Assembly: GCA_021209875.1 (NCBI GenBank)
Contig: JAGYVD010000006.1
Coordinates: 1,612,001 to 1,676,000 of the forward strand
Source: Rosellinia necatrix
Taxonomy: Eukaryota > Ascomycota > Sordariomycetes > Xylariales > Xylariaceae
Direction: 5' to 3'
Length of the DNA stretch: 64,000 nucleotides
Position 1 is the first letter of the stretch. Each line of letters begins with the position of its first letter. Both the position numbers and the translations under genes were made by a program. A model generated the notes under the pieces. That model was given only the letters and a program-made list of their open reading frames with translations, was not told where the DNA came from and did not search any database. This document shows, piece after piece, positions 51,401-63,375 of the stretch.

Positions 51401-51581
51401 CCTGCTCTTATCCATATATGCAAACTAACGTCGCGATCACCTGCAGGAGGCCGTAGATATCGAATTAGCATTACACGAGAAGACACTAAATCTCGGTATT
51501 TTCGGGCCCTCGACGATCCTATCGGCTGCACAGGCGACCGACATGGTGAGGATGATCCTGAATGAGATAGAGGAGCTGTAG
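36437..51581 (+). CDS. sidC: Ferrichrome-type siderophore non-ribosomal peptide synthetase (SidC-like)
   Basis: This multimodular NRPS is predicted to build a cyclic hydroxamate hexapeptide such as ferricrocin or ferrichrome. Eight exons: 36437-37464, 37518-40256, 40321-40700, 40764-42886, 42953-43023, 43084 to about 48079, about 48139-51387, and 51447-51581. The product is about 4,900 residues. Approximate domains in order: A1 36.5-38.1 kb, T1 38.2, C1 38.5-39.7, A2 39.8-41.4, T2 41.5-41.7, C2 41.8-43.1, T3 43.3-43.5, C3 43.6-44.8, A3 44.9-46.5, T4 46.5-46.7, C4 46.9-48.1, T5 48.2-48.4, C5 48.5-49.7, T6 49.9-50.1, C6 50.2-51.6. A-domain signatures are YTSGSTGTPKG, SGTTGTPKG and YTSGTTGTPKG, with YGPTEA or YGPSET. 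All six T domains keep the DS phosphopantetheine serine. C-domain motifs are HHAIYDG, HHAMYDG, HHTLYDA, FHGIYDA, AHALYDG and HHALYDG; the second His is present in all. The terminal T-C-T-C is the ferrichrome-synthetase hallmark. Odd points: T3-C3 has no A domain, and the frame changes near 48.1 kb. Confidence 0.94.
40701..40763 (+). other. In-frame 63-nt intron in the A2 domain of the NRPS
   Basis: GTAAGA at 40701, branch-like GCTAACG at 40745-40751 and AAAG at 40763. The 63 bases contain no in-frame stop, so open-frame reading would retain 21 foreign residues. Removing it restores QGYGPSET, the normal A5 core. Confidence 0.85.
48074..48160 (+). other. Frame-change junction between C4 and T5 of the NRPS
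   Basis: The upstream frame stops at 48143-48145 and the downstream frame is open from 48139. A 59-nt intron from GT at 48080 to AG at 48138 restores the frame, but the donor GTTGAT is weak. GT at 48074 (65 nt) or at 48095 (44 nt) would also fit. A real frameshift is the alternative. Confidence 0.55.
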
Positions 51582-53991
51582 AGTGGATCCAATGCAGATC
51601 TATTGCCTTGAGGGTGTGGTGATGCCGATCGGCTAGCTACCATGCCGGCTCATCGCTACATCAGCTAAGCAACAGTGTCTCATCGCCTTCTCGGCCGCTT
51701 CTTAACATAGGGCTGACTCTCTTGAGAACTCTCCGCACTGCGGAGGTTATCGCTGAAGCGCCTTAATTGCATTCATTATAGTTATCCCTTATACGAATAA
51801 GATACGAAGTCTTCGGGAGGGACGAGTGAATCTAGGGATGAAATCGCTACAGTGTGAGATGGACCTGCGGATGGAGACCCCGCATGGCGAGTTGAAGACG
51901 TGCGTAAGGAATCAAGACACCAATCAATCAGCCGATGATACGCTCCCCAGCGCGGCGTACGAGTAGATGCGGAAAGCTGGCGGTGCGGCGACTAAATAGC
52001 AACAATGAAGCACTCGTGATCCCACACAGACCGTCTGAGCATCGTTCGTGTGTGTCTTATTTGCGCTAGGTGAATGAGCTAAGTTAGCATGATACAGCGC
52101 GTAATTGGGACGGACTAGTTCGTCCAGATCATAGAAAGATCTCATCACCTATTGAAAAATTCTTAATCAGCTCAAGGGTTGAATGCATGACCAGTTCTAC
52201 GGTATCGTATTGGGCCTTGTCGGGCCCCTTTCGCCTCATGACTGCTTGTATCTCGCTCATAGTATGCTCACACTCTCTCTGAGTTGCCTTTTTCGCCTTG
52301 ATTGAATGCTGCATCGTATCGGAGGGTGACGGGCGGGGACGATGGAGATGATTTGCCAACTCATCGCGTGCCTAGGTGTCAATTCAAGGGTTAGGAGTGA
52401 CACCGATACTACGTGAATTCCCTCCATCAACCAGGATCCGATTCCGTCATCCGAAGATAATGGCTCTCTATCCCCATGAAGGCTCAAGTCCTAGGCAATG
52501 TCCGACTCACGGGCGATCGTCAGAGTAGGGATCTAAGCGCCGAGCGGACTCACATTCGAACTCGAACACTCAATACCAGGAACAGGAATATCGGCCCCCA
52601 TAAGCGAAATACGTACGATACACAGGACCTATACGAACAAAAGCGACCATAGTGTGATAGGGAAAGGTGGTGGTCCTTCTCTTCTAGGAAGGTCTCGCGA
52701 ACTCTTGGCACGACAAAGCCACGAAAATGTTAGAAATAGAAAATGACGGGTAATAGCGATTGGTATTATACGCCAAAGCGGTTCGGGGTTACATCTAACG
52801 GCCCACCCCCAACTCGACAGACAGGCTAGACGGGAAAGCTTATTCAGAAAGGCGCCGAAGCTTGTTGGCTGGATCCCTACAGTAGCATATGCCGGTCTGG
52901 GGTTGGCTGACGGGCCTGCAGTGCTGCCTTTTTATCTCTTCCTAAACGAGGCCGCAGCCCTCGTGCGCTGCTTCGCCGGTTACCGACCGACCCCCTCATC
53001 GTCGTCTTCCGGACACCAGTCAAGGGGAGCAGTTAGCGGGTGCGGTCGCCTGGTGCCAAGGCTGAATGCCTGCCTTATCCGCGCCCCAGCGGGTGAAGCT
53101 AGGCCATGAGTAGAATGTGCCATGGGTTACGACCCTCCCCGAGCTCACTTATCCTCTCCACTTGCAGAGCCACTGACCCGCAAGCCTCGGAGACGGGATT
53201 TATGCAGAATGCGAGGGTCCCAAGATCCTTCTCTGATGCTTCAGACTGCTGCTGGGCCCCGCGCCGTTGCCGCAACTCTCTTCGGCAGTGTGGCCACGAT
53301 GCTGTACAACTCTATGCAGGCTGACAGGCAGGCCAAAGGCCTCATCTAGCTGCCGGCCTCGAAGTTATGTCGTCTGGATGCGACTCTCGACCCTAGAGCT
53401 ATCCTGCTCATGCTGTTTATAATAGGCTCGATGGCGCGTGACTGGGGATCTATATGGGTATGGATAAATGCTATAGGTGTACTAGACCGCTTCCCTCATC
53501 AACATCAAGGATGTCTGCCGAGTTCCTGGGTCAGATCTGGAGCCGCTGACCAACTGCTTTGCAGATGTATTGGTGCAGGCTGACATAGCGCAACATTGTT
53601 ATCACGAACGAAGTCACTTTCCTTTTGCAGTTCGTATCGTGCGGGACAGAATTGCCCAGCACCTCGCCTTCGTACGAAGGGATACTCTCGAATTACTCTA
53701 GTCGGTGTCCACATGAGCTCTCTCGCGTATACTCCGCTGCGCCGGACCCTGAACGATGGGCCAATCGTACATGAGATAACGGCCGGTCCATAATATCGCA
53801 CATTCATTCGAAAAAGGAAGCTGGCTTTCACTCGTAGCTGGTCATCGACCGAAGCTCTGAGGTGTAAATCCCTATATAAGACGCTTAGATTATCGCCATG
53901 GCATCAAGTCAAGTCTTAGGATATCAGGCACGCCTGCTTGTTCAACAGTGCGCCCCAAATCCAAGACATCACTTGCTCGTTCTTCTTCAAT
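51582..53991. other. Intergenic 2.4 kb, no gene supported
   Basis: This lies between the NRPS and fungalysin genes, both on the plus strand. Several 60-110 codon frames (for example 53831-53505 minus and 52903-53349 plus) overlap each other and lack domains. The last 120 bases carry the fungalysin core promoter. Confidence 0.5.
53873..53880 (+). promoter_or_regulatory. TATA box (TATATAAG) of the fungalysin gene
   Basis: TATATAAG about 112 bases upstream of the ATG at 53992; a good position for a TATA element of an inducible secreted protease. Confidence 0.6.
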
Positions 53992-56345
53992 ATGCGGTCC
54001 TTAGTGCTACTCGGCCTCCTCGGAGCTGCCTCTGCCCATCCTGCCCCGAGCGTTAAGCCCGGCCTTCGTCGACGCACCGTCGATCTCAACGCCTACAGAA
54101 TCACACAGGCTGCCACGTACCACAATGAGGCTACCGCTACAGACGCGAAGCTGCTCGCCATCAAGCGTGACACCTATGTCGATACTGCCACCGCGCTTCT
54201 GAAGAGCGTAGCTCCTGATGCCGAATTCCGCCTCGTCGGGGACCACTACGTTGGCACCAACGGTATTGCTCACGTGAACTTCAAGCAAACCGCTCACGGT
54301 ATCGATATTGACAATGCGGACTTCAACGTCAACGTAAGATTCCCCGATATAATCACCCTGGTCCCGGGCCCGGTGAAGCTAACACGGAATGTAGATTGCT
54401 GCCGATGGAACCATCTTCTCGTACGGAAACTCTTTCTTCCAGGGCAAAATCCCCGCCGAGAGCCCGCTGCAGAAGCGTGACTTCTCAGAGGCCCCTGAGG
54501 CCCTCGCGAAGGCCGCCGCTGTGCTCGATATCCCCGTTACCGGCAAGGCCACCGCTGAGGCCACCGATGACGCTCAGACTTTCACCCTCAAGGGTACCAA
54601 GGGTGCCGAGAAAGACCCCGAGGCTCGCCTCGTGTACTTCGTCAAGTCGAGTGGCGAGTTGGCTCTAACATGGAGAGTCGAGACTGACGTCATGGACAAC
54701 TGGCTGCTATCTTACGTCGATGCCAAGACCAATGAAGAAATTCATGGTGTTGTGGACTGGGTTCAGGATGCCAAGCTGCGAGTTTAGTAAGTTCTATCGA
54801 CGAGTGTAATATCTAGCATCTGATATCTGACTATCGCAGCCCATGGGGTATCAACGACCCTGACGTCGGTTCCCGTAGCGTCTTGACTGATCCATGGGAT
54901 ACCAAGAACTCTGAATTCACGTGGTTCGGTGACGGAACCACTTCTTACACTGATACTCGCGGCAGTAAGTATACAGCCATGTCACACATAAGTGTATAAC
55001 CTGGCTGTCACCTTGAAGGGGACAGCCGAGACGATAGGTGAATTGGGCTAACATCTGTCTGTAGACAATGCTGTCGCTCAGACCAACCCCAGCGGTGGCA
55101 CCGCATGGCAGACCAACTACAGGCCCTCGAGCTCCTCTCTTGACTTCGAGTACGACTGGAGTGCCAGCTGGTCCCCCCCTTCGTCGTACTCCAACGCCTC
55201 TGTTACGCAGCTATTCTACACTGCTAACGTCTACCACGACGTTCTCTACGACCTCGGTTTCACAGAGGCCGCAGGCAACTTCGAGAACAACAACAACGGC
55301 CAGGGCGGCATTGGCGGCGATTTCGTCATCCTAAACTCCCAGGATGGTTCGGGTACTAACAATGCCAACTTTGCCACTCCTCCGGTAATTTTGCCCTTTT
55401 CTACCCATCTACACCCCCTATTCCAGGAATGAGATAAACCTTTCCGATAAATGACATCTGACACGCGGGTTCGTATAGGATGGACAAAGCGGCCGCATGC
55501 GTATGTACCGATGGACGTACTCCACCCCCCAGAGGGATTGCGCCTTCGAGGCCGGTGTCATTCTCCACGAATACACCCACGGATGTAAGTGATCCACGTC
55601 ATGCGTATGCTTTCGGCAACTCGTAGAAGGCTAACACGACCGACGCAGTGTCGAACCGCCTGACTGGTGGTCCCGCCAACTCCAACTGCCTCCAGACGAC
55701 CGAGGCCGGTGGTATGGGTGAGGGTTGGGGTGACTTCATGGCCACCGCCATCCGCCTAAAGCAGACCGATACCCGCAACACGGATTACAGCCTCGGCGCC
55801 TGGGTGTACAACAACGCCGCCGGCATCCGCAACTACCTGTACTCGACCAAGCTCACTGTCAACCCCTACATGTACATCACGGCCAACACCTACAACGAGG
55901 TCCACGACATCGGCGAGATCTGGGCCACCATGCTCTACGAGGTCATGTGGAACCTGATTGACAAGCACGGCCTCAGCACCGCGCAGAAGCCTACCTTCGA
56001 CTCCAACGGCGTCCCCACTGACGGAAAGTTCCTCACCATGAAGCTCGTCGTCGACGGCATGGCTCTGTAAGTTGATCTGCCCCCCCGTCCCCTCCCGTCC
56101 CCTCCCTTCCCCTCTATGGGGGGTCCGCATGAGATGGACCAGAGTGCTAACCGACCAACAGCCAACCCTGCAACCCCAACTTCATCCAGGCCCGTGACGC
56201 CATCCTGGACGCTGACAAGACCCTGACTGGCGGCGACAACCAGTGCGAGATCTGGACTGCCTTTGCCAAGCGTGGCCTTGGCAGCGGCGCCGCTTTCGGC
56301 ACCACCCGCCGGGGCAGCAACACCATCCCTACCGGTGTCTGCTAA
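53992..56345 (+). CDS. mep: Fungalysin, secreted M36 metalloprotease (prepro-enzyme)
   Basis: An extracellular zinc endopeptidase of MEROPS family M36. Seven exons (53992-54333, 54395-54786, 54840-54964, 55065-55384, 55479-55584, 55649-56066, 56162-56345) join to 628 residues, the normal prepro-fungalysin length. The signal peptide is [17 protein letters not shown]. The propeptide (FTP-type inhibitory region) spans about residues 20-240. The catalytic part carries HEYTHGLSNRL (HExxH) with a downstream [11 protein letters not shown] that provides the third zinc ligand. The HExxH codons are split from LSNRL by intron 5. The C-terminal cysteines (PCNPNF, NQCEIW) match the family. A poly(A) signal lies downstream. 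No protease inhibitor or cluster partner lies nearby. Confidence 0.95.
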
Positions 56346-56903
56346 GTGCCGCAAGGCATGACTTCGGGTGGAGGGGGATCTAGGCTAGGATTGGGATGGA
56401 ATTGGATATCCGGGACAGATTATTAGTAATCCACACCGTAGCATATGATGTGATGATATGCTATGTAACTCAATGAAGAAATAATAAAGTTAAATATGTA
56501 TATATCAGCAGTGTGCTTGCATCGTGTTGCATTATGTGATTATATAATAGGTAGGAACGAAGTAAAGGGCAACGTGAAGGAAACAGGAGAAGGAGGAGTC
56601 TCTCAACGTTTAATCTAGGAGTAGGCATGTTGGTAATCCGACTAACCTAAAGCAGGTAGATACTAGGTTAACCTATCTAGTATCCCGCCATACGGTGCGG
56701 CTTTGGTAGAATATGCACTGTATATTGGTGCTGTAGGTGTCCAGTCGGGAAATGTAAGGACTCAGCGCCATGCGCCAATGACGCAGGCTGGCTCTTATCT
56801 TCAGCCAACCCGACAACTACCGACTGGGCTGTACAGCCAATAACACATGACACGGGCACGACGTAATATCTACTCAAAACCTAAGTCGCCGTAGTATTCT
56901 GTG
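56346..56903. other. Intergenic between fungalysin and Nudix/eIF2B-like genes
   Basis: It contains the fungalysin 3' end and then about 350 bases of presumed promoter for the next plus-strand gene. No further gene was seen. Confidence 0.5.
56483..56488 (+). terminator. AATAAA polyadenylation signal of the fungalysin gene
   Basis: AATAAA 138 bases after the TAA stop, in an A/T-rich stretch. Confidence 0.45.
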
Positions 56904-58846
56904 ATGTGTTATGGAAACGCAGCTTCACTAGCGAGGCTCAGACAGAGTCGTCAAGTTCTGCACCACATTTGCCCACAACGAATAACACGTCTTAGTCATG
57001 CCTCCCTAATAGGAGCACGAGCAATGGCAACCTCGGGGGAAGGGGGAGCTATACAGAAGAGAGCGGTGGCCGGCTCTTTTATCTTCACGATCCCAGATGG
57101 GGACCACAAGCAAGCCAAAGTAGCACTTTTCCGACGGAGCAGCAAAGTCCGCACCTACCAGTGAGCAGATGTAACGTGACTTCTCTCCCACCAGAAGCTA
57201 ATAGGAACTGAACAGGCAAAAATTAGCGCCATGTTCTGGGAGCGTGGAGAGCGATGATGCCAGTCCATTAGCCGCGGCCTTGCGCGAGATTCGGGAAGAG
57301 ACGACACTCCCTGCTTCGTCCCTAGAGCTGCTACGAGTCGGCAAGCCCTATGCATTTATTGACGAGTCCATCGGCCATGAATGGAGCATCAACCCGTTCG
57401 CATTTCGCCTCAAGGGCACGGCCGAGGGCGGGAAAGGAGAAGAAGGCATCACGCTAGATTGGGAGCATGAGGGTATCGAGTGGTATGATCCAATGCAAGT
57501 CAACGGATCGGATGAGTTCGGAGGCGTCCCCAGGTTAATCGATAGTTTACGACGGGTGTGGCCAGAGTATGATTTTGGCTTAGAAGCAGGACGGATTTTG
57601 ACTGAAGGCCTGCGAAGGCTGCGCGACGACCAGTATGTTCGCCCCCTTTACCCCCAGCTGGCCCCAATCCCCTATTGCCTTGCACTTCTAAAGCGTGGAA
57701 CGCTTTTGCCATCTACCAAAATTGCTAATTCCCGATTTCGCATAGCGAGAATGGCGCTAGGGAACTTGCAGGAATGGCAGTGTCAATTCTCCGGGATGTG
57801 ATCCGTCCGATGTCAGCTTCCGGTCCCATAGACGAGAGTTGGTGGGCCAAAGTCCGTATGGTGGCGTGGCATATCTGCCAATCTCGCCCGAGCATGGGTG
57901 CTTCCATCACTGGTGCTACTGTTAAAGCTCTTGATACCATTAGAGCTGCTTACATCACCAACGTGGCGGCGGCGGACAAGATCCAACAGATGATTCAAGC
58001 GTTAGATCGGCATCTAGCTCACAGAGGCTCCGCAACAGATCAAATTTCCCAGTCTTTCACCGACTATGTACGCCAAAACATGTTAAGGGCTGGAGAGCCG
58101 AAAGATGCTATATCTATTCTTACAGTATCCTCAAGTTCTACGATTTCAAGCTGTCTCCTACATGCCGCATCGACCCTAGGAATTGCAATAGATTTGCGCA
58201 TCTTGGAATCGCGGCCACTATGCGAAGGAGTGACACTTGCTTCTAGGGTCCTGAGTGGCCACCCGCATGGTTCTCATGTGAAAGTTACACTCTATTCAGA
58301 CGCTTCTGCTGCGGTTGCTGCTCGTGGAGTTGATATTGTCCTCATTGGTGCGGACCGCATTAGCTCAGCCGGTGATGTGAATAACGTAAGTAGTCTGCAT
58401 TCCGAACTCTGTTTCCCCCTTTGCATCCTAATCCTGCCCTCGTCGTGTGCTCTATTTGTAAAGTTCACTAATAGCTGCAGAAAATCGGATCACTACCTGC
58501 AATACTCAGCACTCGATACATCACACCAACCGTGAAGGTTCTCGTTTTAAGCGACACGGAAAAGGTCGCGGGCCCAGGCTCCATGGAGGAGTATGTCTTA
58601 GAGGATAACTCACCGTTGGAGCTGAGTCAAGCTTGGAAAGGGGTAGTCCCAGGCGCCCAGACCGTTCAAGATGCGCTGTCACGTGGCGACCCGGTAGTTA
58701 TGGTCAAGAACACCTACTTTGAGTGGGTTCCTGCTGAGCTCATCGACGCATACATCACTGAGGAAGGGCTTTGGGATGCGGAGCAAATCAAACACCAATC
58801 AAAGCGGGTAGGCAACGAGGCCGAGCACTATTTCAAGGGTCTGTAG
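56904..58846 (+). CDS. Nudix domain fused to eIF2B-alpha/MtnA-like domain
   Basis: Exons 56904-57160, 57216-57632, 57746-58385 and 58481-58846 give 559 residues. The N-terminal half is a Nudix fold, with a box-like GSVESDD...REIREETTL. It keeps REIREE but lacks the first Glu and the later Gly of the strict box, so hydrolase activity is doubtful. The C-terminal half belongs to the eIF2B/MtnA/ribose-1,5-bisphosphate isomerase superfamily, with the hallmark DIVLIGADRISSAGDVNN-KIG. The isomerase cysteine loop is replaced by LTVSSSST, as in non-isomerase members. The function is unknown; it may bind or process a sugar phosphate or nucleotide, or act as a translation-regulator paralogue. The first 40 residues are Arg-rich and Asp/Glu-free and look like a mitochondrial presequence. 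An in-frame ATG at 57024 (MATSGEGG) would give a 519-residue form without it. Confidence 0.85.
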
Positions 58847-59824
58847 GTAATTATGGGAGGCAACCTTTTCCTTGGTTTCTTCTGCAGGCGGGCGGGCGGC
58901 GTGAGATGGACCAGATCATACGACACGAACCAAGTCTTTGTTATTTGTAAAAAATTATGTCTTGTCTCATTCGAACCAGTTAAAGCCATCCATAACCAAG
59001 GCGTAGGGCGATTGCATGCTTGTGTACCCCCAATGCGATGCAAGTCAGCCTCCAAACAGGGATCCCTTGTGCTGTAACTCGTTAACAGATGGCCTGCCTG
59101 CCTCGGTTGTAAGCTGCTTATAAGAGCTCCGGCCTTTTGTCAGCAAGCTACGATAAGTTACATGCTTCGGGGATTTCCATTTATTATTCTTGTAATGTTT
59201 GCATGGCGGCTGTGTCTGGTAGTAGCTTCATCAACCAACTACTCATGGTTTTCTTTTGATTTCTTTTTTCTTTTTCCTTTTTTTTGGAAAACAAAAGAGA
59301 GAGAGAGAGGAAAGGTATATTTAGGCAATATTCATTTGATCTGATAGTAAATTCTCGCATCTGCTAGACTCTCTCAGTGTAGGTACTCTAAAGAATATCT
59401 GTTAATTTATGTTACTTCTACTTGCTTGGCTCACGGAGTGCATGAAAGGCGGGGTAGGTACCTACTAAATACCTTAGGTAGGTAGTGCCTGTTGGAAGAT
59501 AACAAAGAATGAGGGGCTTATCTTATCGTGCCTGGATTTAGCGTAGTGCCCCTGAGCAAAAGCTAGACCCTGAACATTCGCAAAGAGAACCCCACCATGA
59601 AATTGATAAATATTTTTTTTTTTTTTTTTTCTCTAGCTCCCTTCTCCGCCCTGTTCCTTGTCGTCCCGTGCATGTTCGCTTGGGCAGCCAATTTTATTTT
59701 TCTTCCGGCCATCTCCCCTTTCCTTTTCTTTTCCTTCTTTTTCTCCAGTCCGCCGTCCTTCTTCTCAATTCCCCCAGGCGCTCTCCTGTCTCACTCGAGG
59801 GGGACGTAGCCCAGTTCGTTCATC
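58847..59824. other. Intergenic with poly-T tracts; importin promoter
   Basis: It contains T/C-rich tracts at 59247-59288, an 18-base T run near 59611-59629 and TACCTAGGTAGGTA-like motifs at about 59454-59485. The pyrimidine-rich 59630-59800 is the likely core promoter or leader of the importin gene. The short frames here are low-complexity. Confidence 0.55.
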
Positions 59825-62800
59825 ATGGATCAACAAAAGCTCGTCGCGCTGCTCCAGGCGTGTCAGATCCGTGAGTGCTATCACCATCCTCACTCTACCG
59901 CCTGCAGTCGCCGATGTCATCTTCATTGCCCAAGCTGACCTTGTCTCTCTTCCTCTCGCGTAGCTGATACCCAGAAGGTCAAGGCTGCCACCGCCGAGCT
60001 GCGCAAGAACTTCTACCCCTTCCCAGACTCACTCTTGGGCCTCCTCCATGTCGTTGTCTCTCACTCTGAGCCGACGGTCCGTATGTTGGCTGCTGTGCAA
60101 GCCCTACGACTCGTCCCCAAGCACTGGAATAAGATCAATGCCTCCCAGAAGCCTGAGGTTCGCAACCAGCTGCTCCAGACCATCGTCAATGAGCAAGATG
60201 GAAAGTGCCGACACGGCCAGTCGCGCGTCATTGCTGCCATTGCCACTATCGACTTCGAGGGAAACGAGTGGCCCGATCTGATCCCTAATGTCACTCAACT
60301 GGCAACCTCAGATAATGTTGCTCACCGCGAGGTCGGCTCATACATCATATTCAGTCTCCTGGAGGCCAATGCCACCTATTTTGAGAGTCACTTGGCCACG
60401 CTCTTCGAGTTGTTCGCCAAAACCATTCGGGACCCCCAGAGTCGCGACGTTCGGGTTAATACCATGCTGTCTATCAGCGCTGCCCTCATGTTGATTGATG
60501 TCAATGAGGATGAGCAGACATTGAATGCCGTGCAAGAGTTTATCCCCGCCATGGTTGACGTGCTAAAGGACGCTGTTCAAAACGAAGATGATGAGCGAAT
60601 TCAGCAAGCCTTTGAGGTCTTTCAGTCCTTCCTTGCTTACGAGTCGGCTCTCATTTCCCGCTACTTCAAAGATCTGGTCCAGTTCATGCTTGAACTAGCT
60701 TCCAATTCTAGCGTCGACGACGATGTCCGCTGCCAAGCCCTTGCCTTCCTAGCCCAATGCGTAAGATACAGGCGCATGAAAATTCAGGGCATCCCGGACA
60801 TGGGCTCTGAGTTGATGAAGAAGAGTCTTTTGATCCTCTCAGAACTTGAAGAGGACGACGAAGATGACGATAGTACTCCGGCCAGGGCGGCCTTATCCCT
60901 GATTGACCAGCTTGCAAGCGATTTACCGCCCCGCCAGGTGATCGTTCCCTTGTTAGATGAATTCCCTAAATATGCCACCTCCAACAAGACCGGTCATCGT
61001 AGGGCTAGCATCTTGGCACTTGGGAACTGCGCTGAGGGTGCACCTGAGTTTGTCTCAACCCAAATTGGTTCATTGATGCCTGGCGTTCTCCAGCTGTTGC
61101 AAGATCCGGAGAGGAGCGTTCGATACTCTGCCCTGCTCGGTCTCATTCGTATTGGTGAGGACCTCGCCGATAGCATCGCCACGCATCATGATGCAATCAT
61201 CACCTCGCTACTCCTTAACTTGGATGCTGCCCACACTGATCAGAATGACAGCCGCAATGCGGAAATCATCCGCTCAGTATGTGGTGTGATGGATTCGCTA
61301 GCTGAGGGGCTCAGCTCCGAGGTCATGGCCAAGTATGGCGAAACAATGATTCATCGCGTAGGGTCATTCTTATCCCACCCTGATTTCACCGTCAAGGCAG
61401 CCGCAGCTGGCGCTTTGGGTGCTATTGCCTCAGCCGTCAAAGCCTCATTCATTCCCTTTCTGAAGGAGACAATGGAGGCCATGTCAACGTATATCATGGC
61501 TGAGAGTGGAGAAGATGAATTATCACTACGAGCTGCCGTATGTGATTCTATGGGACGAATTGCTGTGGGTGTTGGCGCCCAGGAATTCCACCCATATGTC
61601 ATGCCGCTGTTGGTGGCTAGCGAAAAGGCATTGCATCTGGGCAACGCTCGTCTCCGCGAGACAACCTTCATATTATGGAGCCAACTCGCGACTGTTTACG
61701 AGGGTGATCTTGGTGACTCCTTAGCCGGCATTTTCAATGGACTATTTGGAAGCCTTGAACTTGAAGAAGAGGATATCGATTTTGATTTATCAGAGGAAGA
61801 CCTAGCTCTGGTTTCAGATAAGAAGGATAAATCAAAGGGCCCAGGCGACATTGACGATGATGAAGAAGATATGGATGAAGACGACGACGATGATGATTGG
61901 GATGATCTCGTCGGCGTCTCAGCCCAGGCGTTAGAAAAAGAGGTCGCGCTCGAAGTTTTAGGTGAAGTTATCTACGCCTCCAAGGAGAAGAGTGCCCCAT
62001 ACATCGAAAAGGCTGTTGAGCTAGTTGCTCCCTTCGCAGAACATTCGTACGAAGGCTGCCGCAAGACTGCTATCGGGACACTATGGCGCACTTATAGTTG
62101 TGTGTGGGAGGTTATGGAGAAGCAGACTGGCCAGAAGTGGGCACCCGGTCTGCCATTAAACTTCGAGCCAATTGCCAATATCGTCAAACTTGGTGAGATT
62201 GTGACAACCGCCACACTTCAAATCTGGCAAGACGAATCCGATCGGTGAGTTTCAATCCATTTTCCCTCCTATTTTCCTATCCCCGAGCCTTAAATGATGA
62301 TCACGTTACGTTATACCCAGCTCACTCAGACGCTACTCGCGGTTGCTGAGAACACGTTATGAACTAAATCTGATATTGGACTCGTTCACCATGGTTTAAT
62401 TTACTTCAATACCATTTTCCATACTGACATACGATAGGGACGTTGTTACGGAAATCAATCGCAGCGTCGCTTCCACCCTCAAAAACACAGGCCCATCCAT
62501 ACTAGGTCAGAAGGCCATGATGGAGCAAATCATCACTGTGCTGGGCACCATCACCACTAGGTGCCATCCCTGCCAGCAGGATCTTGGTGACGAAGATGAA
62601 AACCAAGATGATGTCCAAGGTGGTTCTGAGTGGGACTGGCTTATTATCGACACGGCACTGGATGTTCTGATCGGACTTGCAGCAGCACTGGGATCCCAGT
62701 TTGCCGAAATTTGGAAAGTCTTCCAGAAGCCAATCCTCAAGTTTATCAGCTCGAACGAGCACATTGAACGATCGACTGCCGTTGGCGTTGTCGCTGAATG

Positions 62801-63375
62801 TGTCGCCTACATGGGCTCAGCGGTGACACCTTACACGTCGATCCTCCTGCCTCCGTTGCTGCACCGTCTTTCAGATGAGGACCAGGAAACAAAATCGAAC
62901 ACGGCGTACGCCATTGGGCAGCTTGTGTATCACTCCGAGGACCAGGCGACTTACTTGCCCAGCTTCCCCCAAATATTACGCAGCCTGGAGCCACTGCTAC
63001 AAATCAAGGCGCAACGTCTTCAAGACAATGCGGCGGGCTGCCTATGCCGTCTAATCCTTTCCAACCCAGAGCATGTTCCCATACCGGAGGTGCTACCAGC
63101 CCTTGTGGATCTGCTACCACTGAAGGAAGACTACGAAGAGAACAAGCCAGTCTACCAATGTTTACATAAGCTTTGTAAGTTAACTCGTGTTTTTGCATTC
63201 TGGTGGTTGTGGCACTGGCTAACTGATTCTAGACGTGGCGGGCAACCATACCGTGCAGGAACTAACGCCTCGTTTGCTGCCTGTTTTTGAGCAAGTCCTT
63301 AGCCCCCCTGAGGAACAACTCGAAGACGAGACCAGGCACTTGGTGCTGGAATTAGTCAGTATCCTCAAGAAATAA
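59825..63375 (+). CDS. KAP123: Karyopherin beta, Kap123/importin-4 type
   Basis: This nuclear import receptor carries ribosomal proteins and histones through nuclear pores in a Ran-GTP-dependent way. Four exons, 59825-59870, 59964-62244, 62438-63174 and 63233-63375, give 1,068 residues of HEAT-repeat helices. The N-terminus MDQQKLVALLQACQIPDTQKVKAATAELRKNF (quoted only as landmarks MDQQKL and AELRKNF) is the importin-beta-type start. An acidic loop of alternating Asp/Glu (DDDEEDMDEDDDDDDWDD) lies near residues 645-662, as in the Ran- or cargo-contacting loops of the family. Exon 1 encodes only 15 residues. The third intron is unusually long here (193 nt, GTGAGT...CGATAG). The start at 59825 was chosen because it restores the conserved N-terminus across the first intron. 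Confidence 0.93.

Noticed and set aside
52903..53831. Several 65-108 codon frames between the NRPS and fungalysin genes
   Set aside because: They overlap one another on both strands and show no domain or splice continuity.
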